Below are positions 32,823-44,504 of a stretch of 64,000 nucleotides of DNA, in pieces. A program made the position numbers and the translations under genes. Under the pieces are notes generated by a model. That model did not search any database. It saw only the letters and a list, made by a program, of their open reading frames with translations, and was not told the DNA's origin. Origin of the DNA: Paracyclopina nana (Eukaryota > Arthropoda > Copepoda > Cyclopoida > Cyclopettidae); the NCBI GenBank assembly GCA_019096065.1, contig JAGUCH010000005.1, positions 4,712,001 to 4,776,000 of the forward strand, read 5' to 3'. Numbering within the stretch: the stretch's first letter is position 1; every line of letters starts with the position of its first letter.

Positions 32823-34324
32823 TTACTGAGCAAAGGAACCTAACTGGGACACCACGGGGCTATAAACTGATGGCGTTGTTGATGTCGGAAAGCATGCAAT
32901 GTCTCTTTTCAGGGTGGGACTAACGAAGTTAGGAATCTGGACGGATGTGTAAAAACTCTCATCAAAGTCCACAACATCACTTTCTTCCTCTCCAATCATC
33001 ATATTCTCGTTGTAACTGAAGTGAAATGCGTTACCCTTCTCTCGTTAGCTATTTAATGGTAATTACCTTGAGTTGGAGATTTGCCTACTCGCCATCACAG
33101 CCGAAAGAGCCACAACATCTCCAGTTGACTCACTCCACACAGAAATTTTCCTATTAAATAGTATGCGTGCATTTTATTTTTTAAAAAATCTAAAAAATGG
33201 ATAAAATGCTAGCGGATCTTTTTGCAAAACTGCTTCCTTGAATTTTTAATTTCTAAATATTGCGTCTTTCTGTACATATGCGTACAAAGGCACATGTTTA
33301 AATTACGGTGAATCCTTTTTAAATGGCTTTAAATGGTAGGTACTTTTGCAGTGATTCGTTGAGGACATGATTAGGAGGCAAGGAAACTCTTCGTGGCATT
33401 TCCAGGGTTTTCTCATCGCCGGCTGAAAAAGGCCTATACTTGAAGAACGAAGCCATCTTCCCTTTTGAAGCTTTGACCAAGCTTTGATCGTAATTTTTGC
33501 CTTCTTCCAAAGTATCATGATGAGTTGCACTGAATGAGCGCGTCATCACTACCACATAGGGAGCCTCGACCTTTAAATCATACGTAAGTGACAATTATTC
33601 AGTGTAGTACGTATGTCGAATTTTAAGTTAATTAAAAGTGTTAAAAGTAGATCGCACATTATTGGAATAAGAATATAAGAAAGGCAGGAAGGCCTACTAT
33701 GTGAATCGTTTTTGAACGACCTTTCGTGACTGCAAGCCAATGAGAATAAAGGTTCAAGTTGACGTAGAGGAGCCTTTTTAAAACTAGATTACAAGTTGAC
33801 AAAAGCTGCTTTGTAAGGTCAAAAAGACAATTTTGGAATTGAGATTGTCAACATTTTACCTGAGAAATTGTCCTTTGAAAGGTTTCCTGCTGGTTGTGGT
33901 GAGAGAGCTCGTAATTCCGTGCTCGCTCGTCCTTCTTGAGATACCAGAAAATAAAATACAACACCAAAGAGATGAATAGCATGACAAGGCCAATAAGGAC
34001 AAAAAATGGCCCGACAATTTTCGTTTGGGAACCGTCCTCGGATTCTTGTCGGTCATTATAGCGATCCATATTTTCATAATGGTCTCTAGGTCTGTATGAA
34101 ATTGCAGTGAAGATAATACCACCAACGGTAAAAATTGTTGCCATGACAAGTAAGAAAATATTGCAATTGCCGGATATGTAACAGCCTCCGATGGATACAC
34201 CGTTGTAGTCTTGCTCCTCGATTTTCTCAATCCGGAATCGGTGCATCACCGAATCCGGACGGTCCATTATTGTGGACACTTTGCCCTTGATGGGCGCTGC
34301 CTCCACTACTGGCTCAACTCTCAT
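32823..34324 (-). CDS. Two-pass membrane protein, unknown family
   Basis: The exons are 34324-33860, 33570-33344, 33150-33067 and 33015-32823, in phase, giving 322 residues. Hydrophobic helices at about residues 55-76 (NIFLLVMATIFTVGGIIFT) and 103-128 (IVGPFFVLIGLVMLFISLV) are separated by a short charged loop. Both ends are probably cytosolic. The motif GPFFVLIGLVMLF recalls the second helix of TMEM200-type proteins, but I would not assign it. The long soluble C-terminal part is Ser/charged. The donor ending exon 2 (AAAA|GTACCT) is weak. If it is not used, the frame runs on to a stop at 33319, giving a 238-residue form without the last two exons. Those last exons splice cleanly and stay open, so both forms may exist. 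The small membrane protein gene lies 192 bases upstream on the same strand. Confidence 0.65.
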
Positions 34325-34474
34325 CGTACTGAGAATGGCGGAATTGGTTCATAAGAAATCCCCTTCTTAGTCATGTTGCTGAAAAATCGAACCTAATCAT
34401 TAAATGGACTACTATGCTAATAATTGAGTAATAAACGAGCTTGGTTTTCATAGAGGATCCAAAGGTGCAATTAA

Positions 34475-34480
34475 TTTATT
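34475..34480 (-). terminator. Poly(A) signal of the small membrane protein gene
   Basis: Minus-strand AATAAA lies 36 bases past the stop codon at 34516. It separates the transcript from the two-pass gene that starts at 34324. Confidence 0.5.
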
Positions 34481-34515
34481 TGGCAACATGCGAAAGAAAC
34501 AAGGTAAATTTATTT

Positions 34516-34776
34516 TTAATTCGTCTTTTTCTTTGCCTCGTTCAAATCGGGAACGTTGCTTTCAGGCTCAGAAGTTTCTGCATCTACATTTTTCTCTCCT
34601 TCTTCCTTCTCGTTTAGCTCTGCATGCTGTGGAGCTGCTTTCATCTTTTTCATCAGGAAATTGATGATTCGCAGCGCGTAGAAAAAAGCCAAACTGAGGC
34701 CCAGATATTTAATCCAGTCGTCTTTGCCGAAGCCAATGTCGAACTTTTTGCCAAACAGCTCAAATAGAACAACCAT
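34516..34776 (-). CDS. Small single-pass membrane protein
   Basis: This is a single-exon frame of 86 residues. A hydrophobic helix (WIKYLGLSLAFFYALRIINF, about residues 21-40) is followed by a Lys-rich stop-transfer LMKKMK, then a strongly charged tail with ELNEKEEGEKNVDAE and a final KKKTN. Such a layout suits a small ER or mitochondrial membrane protein; I do not recognise the family. It lies in the same direction as the two-pass gene, with 192 bases between them, and has its own poly(A) signal. Composition and a sensible topology make a real gene likely. Confidence 0.55.
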   Translation of the reverse strand: MVVLFELFGKKFDIGFGKDDWIKYLGLSLAFFYALRIINFLMKKMKAAPQHAELNEKEEGEKNVDAETSEPESNVPDLNEAKKKTN

Positions 34777-36659
34777 GATCAGATAGGGTCGAAAACGGAC
34801 TAAATTATTTTAAGCCAGACAACTCATGCAGTAGGCAAATGTTATACGTGTAACTAGGTTATTCGCATATAACGTTATACCTGAAATGGTACCCTTAAAA
34901 AGGAAAGCTCGTTTATTTTCGATTCTCTTTGGCTACTACTAAGTTTTATTTATTTAGTATGTAGCTACAAGTTTTAGCTTCGCGATGAGACATTTTTATC
35001 AAAGTTTGCTAAGTATTTTCTTACCTTGTGATTCTGGTTGATAAGGGGAAAAACAACATGAACCGTCCGAGTAAGGTTACGGGACACTAGCAACTGCTTG
35101 TTATGGTTGGCTTTGAAAGCAACTTTACTTTTCTGACGTCTGCAGGTGCAACCACTACTACAGCATAGGTATTGTAGCTAGTACATTGTGAAAGCTTTGT
35201 GTACCGAGCTGCCATTTGACAACTTTTTGGCCTGTCAGTGTGGCCTATATTAGTAAATATGGGTTCCTGAATGAGCAAGTAATTAGCTATATTTTTTCAT
35301 CATTCACCAACTACTAATGGCATGGTTTCACATAATTAAAGCCGTAGGCATGAGACAGTGAGCTCTTTGTACGCCATCTTTAATAAAACTGGAGGTGCGT
35401 ATGGAGCCAATTCGTATGCAGTACATCCTTATTGTAGCTTCTTTTTGTCGAGGTGACCATTTGTATCAAACCTGATCCATAGTACAAATAAATTAAGCAA
35501 TAATACATTGCTGGTACAATTACAATTCTCTGTTCTTGTCTACCTGCATAACAAAACTTCTATTACTAATGTACGTACGTATATATACATCTTCGCGTGT
35601 ATACTGCCGCTTAAATTGGTTATGTCTACTTTATAAGAAGCTAAATGTTAAATCTGAACTGAATGTTGCTTTGTACTGTCGAGGAGGACATGTTTGTGAA
35701 AAAACAATCTAGACTTTCTACATTTTTTATGATTTCCCCTCTCTTTCGAAACATTTTCAAAGGATATACGTCTAGATTGAAGTCCTAGCTAGGCACAATG
35801 CCAAAATTAAGATCGTTATTGTTACTAGCTCAAACAGGCAATATAGTACGTACACTGTGTTAGCAAGTCACTACACCGAAAAATCTCTCGTGCGAAGCAG
35901 GATAAAGTCGTTTAATCTTAATGCAGTTATCAGCTTTCTTCTAGAAATCGAACTTTTTCACGTGGAAAGATACGTTCAAGCTTATGAGCGCGGCTTGCAG
36001 CTATGAATAGGCCTATGATGTGGCGTTAAAAGCATTTTTCATTTTTGCCTCCCCTGCTTTGTTTCAAAGTGTTGGAAAGCTCTTTCCTTAAAATGCTACA
36101 TTCAAAGCATACTACTCGTTTTGGCTCTTGGGCAGATCTTCAAATCACTCTTCTTTAGCCTTGAAGCCTTGACATCGGTGACACCTTTCGTGATAGCGTA
36201 AAATTCTCGCTTTCACAATGTGCGAGATGCCAGCTTAAATTGCTTTTTACAAAATGCTCCAAATGAATGGTGGCTCGTAAAATGCAAATTGTCCGAAACA
36301 AGTAGGTGAGAAGGGTAAATTACATTTTCATCCGCGACCGGGCCTTCAGTTTGAAAGTCATCTATGCGAGCATGTTGTCATCGCTGGCTTCAAGATGCTA
36401 CTTGTACTATAGCAGCACGAATTTTTCCGAGGCCATAAAACGAAGCAGTCTGTCTCGACGACGTGGAATGTAGTCAAGTTTGACGCTACTGCGCGATTCA
36501 AGATCGTCGAAAAATAGTCGGAATCCTGGAATGTAGCAGTGAACATCGCATCATAATTAACAGAGACTATTCTGTCAGTGCTGCTTTGCTTGGTTAAAGC
36601 AGGAAAAATGGCCATATACACTGAGGTAATAATGCATATCCTACACATGTGAAGAAATA
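34777..36659. other. Intergenic region, nothing recognised
   Basis: A+T-rich, with short frames only (a 63-codon minus frame at 35087-35278). A minus-strand frame of 149 codons (36358-36807) overlaps the start of the Ser/Pro-rich gene and has no family motif. The left side should hold the promoter of the small membrane protein gene. Confidence 0.4.
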
Positions 36660-37463
36660 ATGCAGGAAGCCATAAATGATAAAAACATGCATTTATTTGT
36701 ACAGAGAGAGCTGGGCCCGAGTGGCTATACTGTCTATAAGCAAGTACCGACAGCAATGCATGATTATCAATATTCCATACCAAGGAAAACCACAAGAAGC
36801 AATGCAATCGATTCTAGTTACAGTGCGTTTTCCTTGAGATCAAAGCTTCCCCCTTTGCCCACTTCCAATGCCACATCATTAAAGCTCAACGCCAACTCAC
36901 CTCCAATGCGAAAATGGTCCACTAAGTCCAGCCCAGAAAGCTACAGATCAAGGCATCCATCTTCTTCAACTAATTATGAGCCTAGCTATAGCAGAAGGCC
37001 CTCAATTGCTGGCAGCAGCTCAGACAATGCAAATCTCCCGCCAATTAGACCCTACTCAACTGCCTATTATGAAATCGGCTTGAGATCAGCGAGAGCAAGT
37101 CCAATTCGAGATATGACATCTATTTATAGCGGAGGGTCTAATTTAAGCAGGCGAAACAGCCTTTCGAGGCTCCCGAGGCCGGAACCAAGTCCAATGAGAG
37201 AATTACCTCCAACTCCTCCAAGGCAAAAAATACGTCACTATCCATTACCCCCGCCTAGCTACACTGAAGGCATGATTGCCCTTTCCCGAAGAATGCGGAA
37301 CAGATCTTCATCTCCTGCTCCGAATTACTCAGAGATGGAATTATCAACGAGGCCGGCCATAATCTCGGCAGCCTTGGGAAGACCCACGCCATCTAAGGAA
37401 ATGATCCGAATGACCATGTGTGGCCCTCCTCTAAGGCAATTACACCTGGGAAGGAATATATGA
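36660..37463 (+). CDS. Ser/Pro/Arg-rich disordered protein with a PPxY motif
   Basis: This is a single open frame of 267 residues. It has no globular domain that I can see. It is dominated by Ser, Pro, Arg and Tyr, with repeated RxxS sites such as RRPSIAG and RRNSLSRL that resemble basophilic kinase targets. Two proline-rich segments, MRELPPTPPRQK and YPLPPPSYTE (about residues 185-203), look like SH3 and WW-domain ligands; PPSY fits the PPxY rule. This suggests a scaffold or adaptor substrate, probably cytosolic, but that is inference. An ATTAAA near 37614 could be its poly(A) signal. An upstream coding exon is possible because no strong start context is visible at 36660. The length of the frame in A+T-rich DNA supports a real gene. 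Confidence 0.6.
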   Translation: MQEAINDKNMHLFVQRELGPSGYTVYKQVPTAMHDYQYSIPRKTTRSNAIDSSYSAFSLRSKLPPLPTSNATSLKLNANSPPMRKWSTKSSPESYRSRHPSSSTNYEPSYSRRPSIAGSSSDNANLPPIRPYSTAYYEIGLRSARASPIRDMTSIYSGGSNLSRRNSLSRLPRPEPSPMRELPPTPPRQKIRHYPLPPPSYTEGMIALSRRMRNRSSSPAPNYSEMELSTRPAIISAALGRPTPSKEMIRMTMCGPPLRQLHLGRNI

Positions 37464-38163
37464 AAAAATCGGGGGGAAAGCTGCAATTTTGAGGTTGAGT
37501 GGCGAGACTCGTAATCCTTCCGGTTATGCTATATAAAATTGTGCTTGTTATCCTTAATGCTGCATGCTACAGCTTTCCTTCTCTCACGATTTGTACTCTG
37601 CACAAAGAAGAGCATTAAATATACAACATTTGTACTCACCCGATAGTCTCTTTATCACGTATCAAGATGTACTCTGGCTTACACTTGGACGATATTGAGC
37701 GGAATTATAATCTAAATACGCTCTGATGAACCTTCTTTATGTGAGCCTCTTTTGACATTTTGCAAATTACGTATTACTCTTGCTCTATTATAGTTAGTTA
37801 CGTAGCAGGGCTTCTGCTACGCACGCATTTTGAACCGTAATATAGCAATAATGAGATTTGGTGAATCTTTCTTTTTTATTCGAGTTCAATCCAGATATGA
37901 AACCAGAGAGCATCAATGTCATATAGCACGCGTTTTTGGTTACATGTAGTGGTGCTACTAATAATCTAGACTTATTAATTATTACAATCAGCATATATGG
38001 TTACGCATTACACAGATACGCTACGACTTAATGGTACACGACTCTTTCAAAAAAGCACTGTTTTCTTCTACAGGAGGAATAATTTTTGTTACAATAAACA
38101 GACAATAGTATATCATGCTTGTAAAGTAAAAATGAGGGTGTTTAAAAATAATATGGCCGACGA
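37464..38163. other. Intergenic region between convergent genes
   Basis: This 0.7 kb is shared by the 3' ends of the Ser/Pro-rich gene (plus) and the receptor gene (minus). Minus-strand AATAAA at 37880-37875 may serve the receptor. No other gene is seen. Confidence 0.4.
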
Positions 38164-40806
38164 CTAGAAGTACCTTCCGTCAAAGCTGTTTTGCGTCACG
38201 CCAGACACTTGTTGCCTGGAAACTGTGTACATCGTCGTGCTACGAGGGCCATAGCGAGATGGCACCAGAGATGGAGAGACTTCAGGGGAATTATGCACTG
38301 CTGAAATGGCCACGACTGGACTTGCTGGGCTGAGGTCCGAGGACAAGTTCGACTTTTTCGTAGCATTGCTCGAGCCGTCTCGCGACCATTTCCAAGGACT
38401 GCTGCGATGGCTTCTATTTCCTGCGCCGCCGCAAAGGGCATCTCTGACGCTGGTAGTGATCTTTTTGGTACACGTGAAGGCCACAAAGATGAAGAGCCCC
38501 TGCAAGGTGTTGAGCGCTATGAACACGTACCACACGGGCTCCTTATTGACGAAGCCCGCGGCGAGGCCCGTGATCCAGGCAAGGCCCATAATGACGGCCA
38601 ATCGAAGGTACAGGTGAAAGTTGGTGCGAGGCCCGCACAGCGTCGTCTTTTGGGTGGATTTGGTGGTGTCGTAGATCATGCAAGCGCTGTACAAGAACAG
38701 GAAGATGTTGACGCCCATAATGCCGGCAAACGGCACTGCAAAGTAGATGAGCAGGGCCATTTTGTTGGAGAACCAACAGAGGTCAGTGAGGCCGAAGCCA
38801 GGCTTGAATTGCCTGGGTATCTCCTCCATTTGGTCCATGAAAGCAGCCACCGTGGCACACGCGATGGGCATGCCCCAGCCGAACGTGGAGTAGAGGAAGA
38901 ACTTGCGCCATTGGCACCCCGTGTTCAGCCTCAGTTGCGAGGTGGCCATTTTGAGGGTCCTGCCCACGTCGAAGGCAATCACCATCATCCAGAAGAACGA
39001 AGCCATAAAGAAGAAGTACATGGCGACCGCGAGAGCAGAGCAGAGCGCGCTGCCAGCCATATCTGTGGTGAACATGGCGGTGATGAAGGCTAAATAGCTG
39101 CCAAGCAGAGCGAGCGAGAGGCTGAGCAGGTTTTTTCCGCTCAAATTCTGCAGCTCTGGAGAGATGCACGTGGCTATGATGTGGAGGCTGAGGCAGACTA
39201 CGGAGATGCCCAGGCACGCAAAAGTGACGTAGCCCATTTGGGGGCCGAATTTCAGGGCCTGCTCCTCAGAGCCGAAATCGTCATTGTTGTTGGCCACCAC
39301 GCAAATTACGAGCGTTTCTCCGTTCATCGAGTATTGGCCCTCCTTGAGAACGCGGTCGTATTTTTCCACGTACACGCTATGCTCCTCGTCCATCATTTCG
39401 AACTCGCCCACTTGCAGCTCGAATTTTGGGCAATCGCTGAACTCTGCGGTGGTGGTTGTCATGGCCGAAGTTGTGCTGGTTTGTGTCGTTGTTGTAGTTG
39501 TTCTTGTTGTTGTTGTTCTTGCTGTTGTCGTTTTTGCTGCTATCGTTGTTGTTGTTGTAGTAAATGCGAAACGTGTCGTAGTCTCTTCTGTTGCAGCGAA
39601 TGGAATCCACGTGGTCGTCAATAGGAGATCGAGGTCGTTTTGGTGTGTAGTAGTTGTATCTTCTTCTTCGTATTCATGATCAGCCATATGAATTTCAGTG
39701 GTGGTTTCGACTTGCGTGCTTATGCATCTTCCCTCGCGAAATTGCAAGCCTTCCTGGCCACAAATCACATTTCTGCATTTCTTGAAGAACGGGTCGAACA
39801 TCTCGCCCTCGGGGCACCGTTTGTAACCCACTTTGTCCGCGATATCCCCGCTGATGTCGAACAGCACAGCGAAGGAGAAGGAGTTGAAATTCTGCTGCCA
39901 ATTGAACCTGCCAAACGGGCCCAGATTGAGGCAAATCAACTGCTCCAAGTTGGCCTTGTTGCAGATGGCACAATGCACATTCCTGTAGGCTGCATTGGGC
40001 TCGAAAACCATGCCAGTGTAGGCACCGCAGAGCTCGACTATGGTCTCGTTAACAGCGTTGTACTCTCGAGGACACGAGGTCACCGTGCTTTTGCCGGAGC
40101 AAGCTCTGATGAAGTGAGTGAGCTCGTCGGGCACCGACGGGTCCACTGTGCACTCGTGGAACACCTTGACGCCCGACGTGTCCAAATTCACGCCCCACCG
40201 GCCGTCCTCGTTGGACACGAGGTTGGCCTCGATGAAGGCCGAGGTCAAGTTGTGGAAGCGGTTGTCATAGCTCGTGAGCGTGGGACACTCGAGCCGCGGC
40301 CTCCAAAAGCGGATGTCGGAGCTGTCATTGTTGCAGACTGCACAATTGAAGTTTTTGTACGTGAACCCCGAAGACGCCGAGGTCACCGGCGTCGTGGCAA
40401 ACGGGTCCAAGTCGCTCGGTTTCGGCTCCTCACACGCGATTTTCACGGAGGGCAAAGCCCAGTCCGAGTTGCATTTGTTGCGCACATAAATGTCTCCATA
40501 TTGCTTGAGGTTGACGCACTCGAACCTTTGATGGTTCACCTCCTGCTCGCTGCGCTTGTAAGCATTCGCATCGATGCAGCAGTCGCCATAAAACGAACAG
40601 TCATTGTCGCAGAAGCAATTGCGTTTCTTCCAATCTTGCTCCACGCCATCGGGTCCTCGGCTGGATCGGTCCGGTTTGCACGAGTCTCTTCCGGGGCAAA
40701 ATTTGCCGGTCTGCTCGATAACCTCATACCCGAAGTCGGCCTCTCGAGGCCGGCAGAGGCCGGCGAATGCCACCACAATCAAAGCTAGTGAGGCCCGCAT
40801 CGTCAT
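38164..40806 (-). CDS. Methuselah-like class B GPCR with somatomedin-B domain
   Basis: An intronless frame of 880 residues. A signal peptide (about residues 1-23) is followed by a somatomedin-B-like Cys module (CPGRDSC ... CFCDNDCSFYGDCC, about residues 37-80). Two Cys-rich blocks, NFNCAVCNNDSSD and NVHCAICNKANLEQ, have the C-x-x-C-N pattern seen in invertebrate methuselah-type ectodomains. A Thr-rich, mucin-like stalk (about residues 380-450) precedes seven helices between about residues 528 and 780, including FFWMMVIAFDVGRTL (TM3) and LAVIMGLAWITGLAAGF (TM6). The ~100-residue Ser-rich tail is cytosolic. The receptor would sit in the plasma membrane; ligand unknown. No GPS autoproteolysis site was recognised, in line with methuselah proteins. 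Lack of introns in so long a gene suggests retroposition or intron loss. ATGs at residues 1 and 3 are both usable. Confidence 0.88.
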   Translation of the reverse strand: MTMRASLALIVVAFAGLCRPREADFGYEVIEQTGKFCPGRDSCKPDRSSRGPDGVEQDWKKRNCFCDNDCSFYGDCCIDANAYKRSEQEVNHQRFECVNLKQYGDIYVRNKCNSDWALPSVKIACEEPKPSDLDPFATTPVTSASSGFTYKNFNCAVCNNDSSDIRFWRPRLECPTLTSYDNRFHNLTSAFIEANLVSNEDGRWGVNLDTSGVKVFHECTVDPSVPDELTHFIRACSGKSTVTSCPREYNAVNETIVELCGAYTGMVFEPNAAYRNVHCAICNKANLEQLICLNLGPFGRFNWQQNFNSFSFAVLFDISGDIADKVGYKRCPEGEMFDPFFKKCRNVICGQEGLQFREGRCISTQVETTTEIHMADHEYEEEDTTTTHQNDLDLLLTTTWIPFAATEETTTRFAFTTTTTTIAAKTTTARTTTTRTTTTTTQTSTTSAMTTTTAEFSDCPKFELQVGEFEMMDEEHSVYVEKYDRVLKEGQYSMNGETLVICVVANNNDDFGSEEQALKFGPQMGYVTFACLGISVVCLSLHIIATCISPELQNLSGKNLLSLSLALLGSYLAFITAMFTTDMAGSALCSALAVAMYFFFMASFFWMMVIAFDVGRTLKMATSQLRLNTGCQWRKFFLYSTFGWGMPIACATVAAFMDQMEEIPRQFKPGFGLTDLCWFSNKMALLIYFAVPFAGIMGVNIFLFLYSACMIYDTTKSTQKTTLCGPRTNFHLYLRLAVIMGLAWITGLAAGFVNKEPVWYVFIALNTLQGLFIFVAFTCTKKITTSVRDALCGGAGNRSHRSSPWKWSRDGSSNATKKSNLSSDLSPASPVVAISAVHNSPEVSPSLVPSRYGPRSTTMYTVSRQQVSGVTQNSFDGRYF

Positions 40807-43800
40807 CGTGATACCATCTTTGACTGCTCAGCCTGCAAGCCAAGAAAAAAGAGAAAACTGTGAAATAACGTACCTATTGACTACTACTACTAAGCGTGTG
40901 TGTATAGAATTACTACATGTTTTCTGGAGGCAGCCATATCAGATTGCTAGGTTGACAAATTGGCTCAAAATGCAAGATCAGGCTTTTCCTGGAATATCAC
41001 GTTGAAGAGGAAATAACATTTGATTGGCTGCCTTAGCTATAGCAGAAATTGCCATTAAATACATCAGCTTGTTTTTCAGCATGGCTGGCAGCTAGCTGGG
41101 AAATATACACGATCAAAATTAATTGTTATTCGAAAGCGTGAAGCGATAAATGATAGCCGTCATTATGACATGTCGACAAGATGATCGTGGTACGAGGACT
41201 ACAAATCGTCCTGGGGCAAGAAAACTGGCTGAAAATCCTTTTGTTACCGACCCTATATTCCATGATGAGAATTTACGCACTCACACTCACAAAGTTTCAC
41301 TTTGCATGAATAAAAGTCCATTCATCCACTAATATACTGCATGAATTCGGAGTATTGAAACCAGCGACATTGTTACATTCATGTTTGAATTGCTGCTGAC
41401 CTCAAATATGGACAAATAAAGTAGTTTACGACCACACACGCGCGTTTGGCAATTGTAGCCAAATGAATAGCAGAAGTTGAAATGCAGTACACATGCGAGG
41501 CCCAATTTCTGTCGAATAGCCGATTTCCTTGAGAAATATTGGAGATTTTTTCGAGATCGCGCGACGTCCTACATGCATCATTTATATGATCAAGATGAAG
41601 AAGAACTGTGGTGTAGATCGTATGTAGGCCCAAGCCAAAGTGCAGAAATGTGGTGGTGTGTGGAGAAAGTGGACAGGCTCGATGCACGAATTTGGTCTTG
41701 GGTGAATTTGAGTTTCCCTCCTCCTACTTTCTTCATATCGGTCTCTATGCGCTTAAAGTAGTGCTAAATCAACAGATGCGCGATGCTGCAGCAGCAGCAA
41801 ACTGCAATATGTGGCTCCTAACTTTTCTACAACCACTGTGCTGGCATTTCATAATGAAACAACTATTGCTGAACTGGTTTGGTTGTTTGAACTTGAAATG
41901 TTTGCTGAGCAGCTTGCTAAGCTGTTGCTATGAAAACTATTCTACTCAGCCTTAAAAGTAAACAAAGAGCCTTCTTCGATCTACGTGGCTTACCCATTAA
42001 AGTACAAATTTTTTTTTACAATTTTAGGGTTTCCTGCTTAGAAGAAAATAAAGTACTACTTGTCGTATGAATTACGTCAGGCCGACCACTCAACAAAACT
42101 ATTTTAGGCCTTTTGAGGTAAGAAAATTTGGCGCGAGTGTGCTTCAATTTTGAAGCTAGCCTTAGGAAACATATTTTGTGTACGACGTACACACACAAAA
42201 GTGCTAATTCGCGTATTTGGGTGAAAAGGCTACTTTCAACGAGATGAAGTACAGTTTCGTTTCTCTTATAATTTCATCAAGCAAAACTCGATTCATCATC
42301 ATCCGTAGATAACATTGTCTCTGGTATATAGTAGTAGTATATTGTGACATTTGACTCGAAGCTAAAGGTCCTGGGAAAAAACTCCCGTTAGGAGACGACG
42401 ACCCATTATTTTCATCATCATTATGTGATGAATAAGCTCAGCGCAAATACAGAATTGTAAAATCCTTCCATCAGCAAACAGAGATTACTGCATTACCAAA
42501 TATGACCTGAAATTCGAGTCCATTGACATGCGTAGATTTAGCCATGGCACTCCACTTTCCAATTGATCGGTCTTTGTGCCATGCACCTAATCGGATTTGT
42601 TATAATTGCGGTATTCATGATGAAGTGTGACGTAGCAGTGTATAGTTCAAATGATTGCTTCTTTTTCTGCTGAGCTTGCGTCTCTTGCCAATGCCCTTTC
42701 ATTTGTTATTTATGCGTGTAATGCAGCTTTTTTCGTTTGTAGGCTTTCAAACGATATCATAAGTACATTTCTCTGCTCTTTGCTCAACAAAAAGTGGCTA
42801 TCTCGCACATCAAAGTGACAAGTCATTTATTTTGAAAATCCGTCCTTAATTGCTTTTTCCTTTTGAACTTATTTTTCTCTTTTGAGGGTAAAGGTGCCAG
42901 AAATATATATGGTGGTGGAAGCAATTAAAGATCTGTCATATTTCAGATCTTTGAGATCACGACTGTAATAAGAGAAACTGTTCTCGCTCTTTGCTTAATT
43001 GGGGGTCTTCTGCAAATTAGGATGGAGCAGTGTTGGGAAATACCACGCGATGACAGCGTCGGGCTTATTATGCCTTCCTGTCTGTCGGTTTGGAGCAAAA
43101 ACCGTACTTAGATTTTGAGCCCAAAAGGAGATAAGACTTCCCGTTCTCTTGACTGCTATCCCACTGGTATATACACATGCTGCTACGCCTAATTTCGCAA
43201 GATCTCACAACCTTACTTTGAGCACTTGCCCATCCGATATGGAAATTGAAATGAACTCCATCACATGATTCATTGCACTCATTGCGCAATATGAAGCAAA
43301 AAAGATCAATCTAAAAACACAACGTATAACGGAGGCATTTGATATTGGGGAGAGTTTTTTTCCTGTGCTATAGCATAACCACGCGAGCATAAAAACTCGG
43401 AATAGTAAATCAATTTTTGATAGGTGCAAGAAAACCCACTTAAATGTTACCTCTCACATCTCTTTCGAGAATTATGAGTCGTTTCTAAAATTCAATGATG
43501 ATTAGGCCCAGTTTTCCACTAAATTTCCGACGAAGAAGCACGATAGAAAAGTGACCTTATTAATTAAACGTATGCTGTCATTATCAAGCCCTGTTTTATG
43601 ATTTTCGAAAAATGTGGAGGAGACACTGGAGCGTTTGAAAACTAGCTTATATAAATTCAAATGTTCAGTGAAGAGAGACTTACCGAGAGACTTTCAGTTG
43701 TAATTGCGCCAATTTTATGTGTAATGGTTTCACTTTTTTCCGCAGGTCTGCACTCGTGGGAAGCCAGCATTCAACTGAATTGTCCTGAAGGTGAAAATGG

Positions 43801-44504
43801 CGCTTGAGCTCTAGTGCTGGCACACATGCATGCGCACACACGCCAGCCCATAGGCGATGGTGGATATATTTAGTGCTTCTTATCCTTTGTCCAATCCAGT
43901 ACCATTTTCCTTTGAGCCTTTGTGTCTGGTCTCAGACAAGCATCGCGAGATTAGGTAGAAAATTCGAGGAAAAACTCGCTGCTTTAACTAATCAACTCCA
44001 CTACTTATTATTGCACCACGTTAGGAAGCAGTGTTGTCTTCAAGGTAAACGAAGTCTCTGGACGGCTCCAGCAGATGGATGCAGGTCAGGATTTGAGAGG
44101 AAGCAACAACGAAGCCGCGTTTTCTCAGAAATCGACGCGGTAATGAATCACACTGGAAGCCTGAAAAGTGACCTTGGGCAACTCATGTCGAACCGGTGAT
44201 GCAACACAACACCAAGCACATCCTGGTTCATCGCCCAAAATGCGAGCTCGTAAATTAGCAAATTAGCAGCTACTTTTCAGGCCTCATCATTTAATTTCGC
44301 ACTTGCTATAGAAAGTAGCTACTTCCCTAGAGGAAAAGCATCATATTCGTAGTTCAATAACTGACATGGCTGCAGTATTTTATATATGTACTACTACATA
44401 ATAGCTCTTCTTCAGCAGGCCTGCGCATTGCTTGCTGGCTCTGCTCGTGAGCCCAGGTAGAAGTGATGGGATTTCATGACTGCCACGAACAACCGAGAAA
44501 ATAA
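40807..44504. other. Large intergenic region, nothing recognised
   Basis: About 3.7 kb without a supportable gene. Frames of 60-130 codons on both strands (for example 41477-41761, 43068-43289, 43205-43429 and 43804-44199) lack motifs, and I could not join them through good splice sites. It is probably promoter and spacer DNA between the receptor (minus) and the galactosyltransferase (plus), which diverge from here. Confidence 0.4.

Noticed and set aside
39640..40788. 382-codon frame antisense to the receptor gene
   Set aside because: It mirrors the receptor coding frame, whose codon bias removes stops on the opposite strand; no protein family is seen in it.
43804..44199. 131-codon plus-strand frame with a hydrophobic stretch
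   Set aside because: I tried to join it with the small candidate exon at 43746-43790 through splice sites, but no phase stays open.
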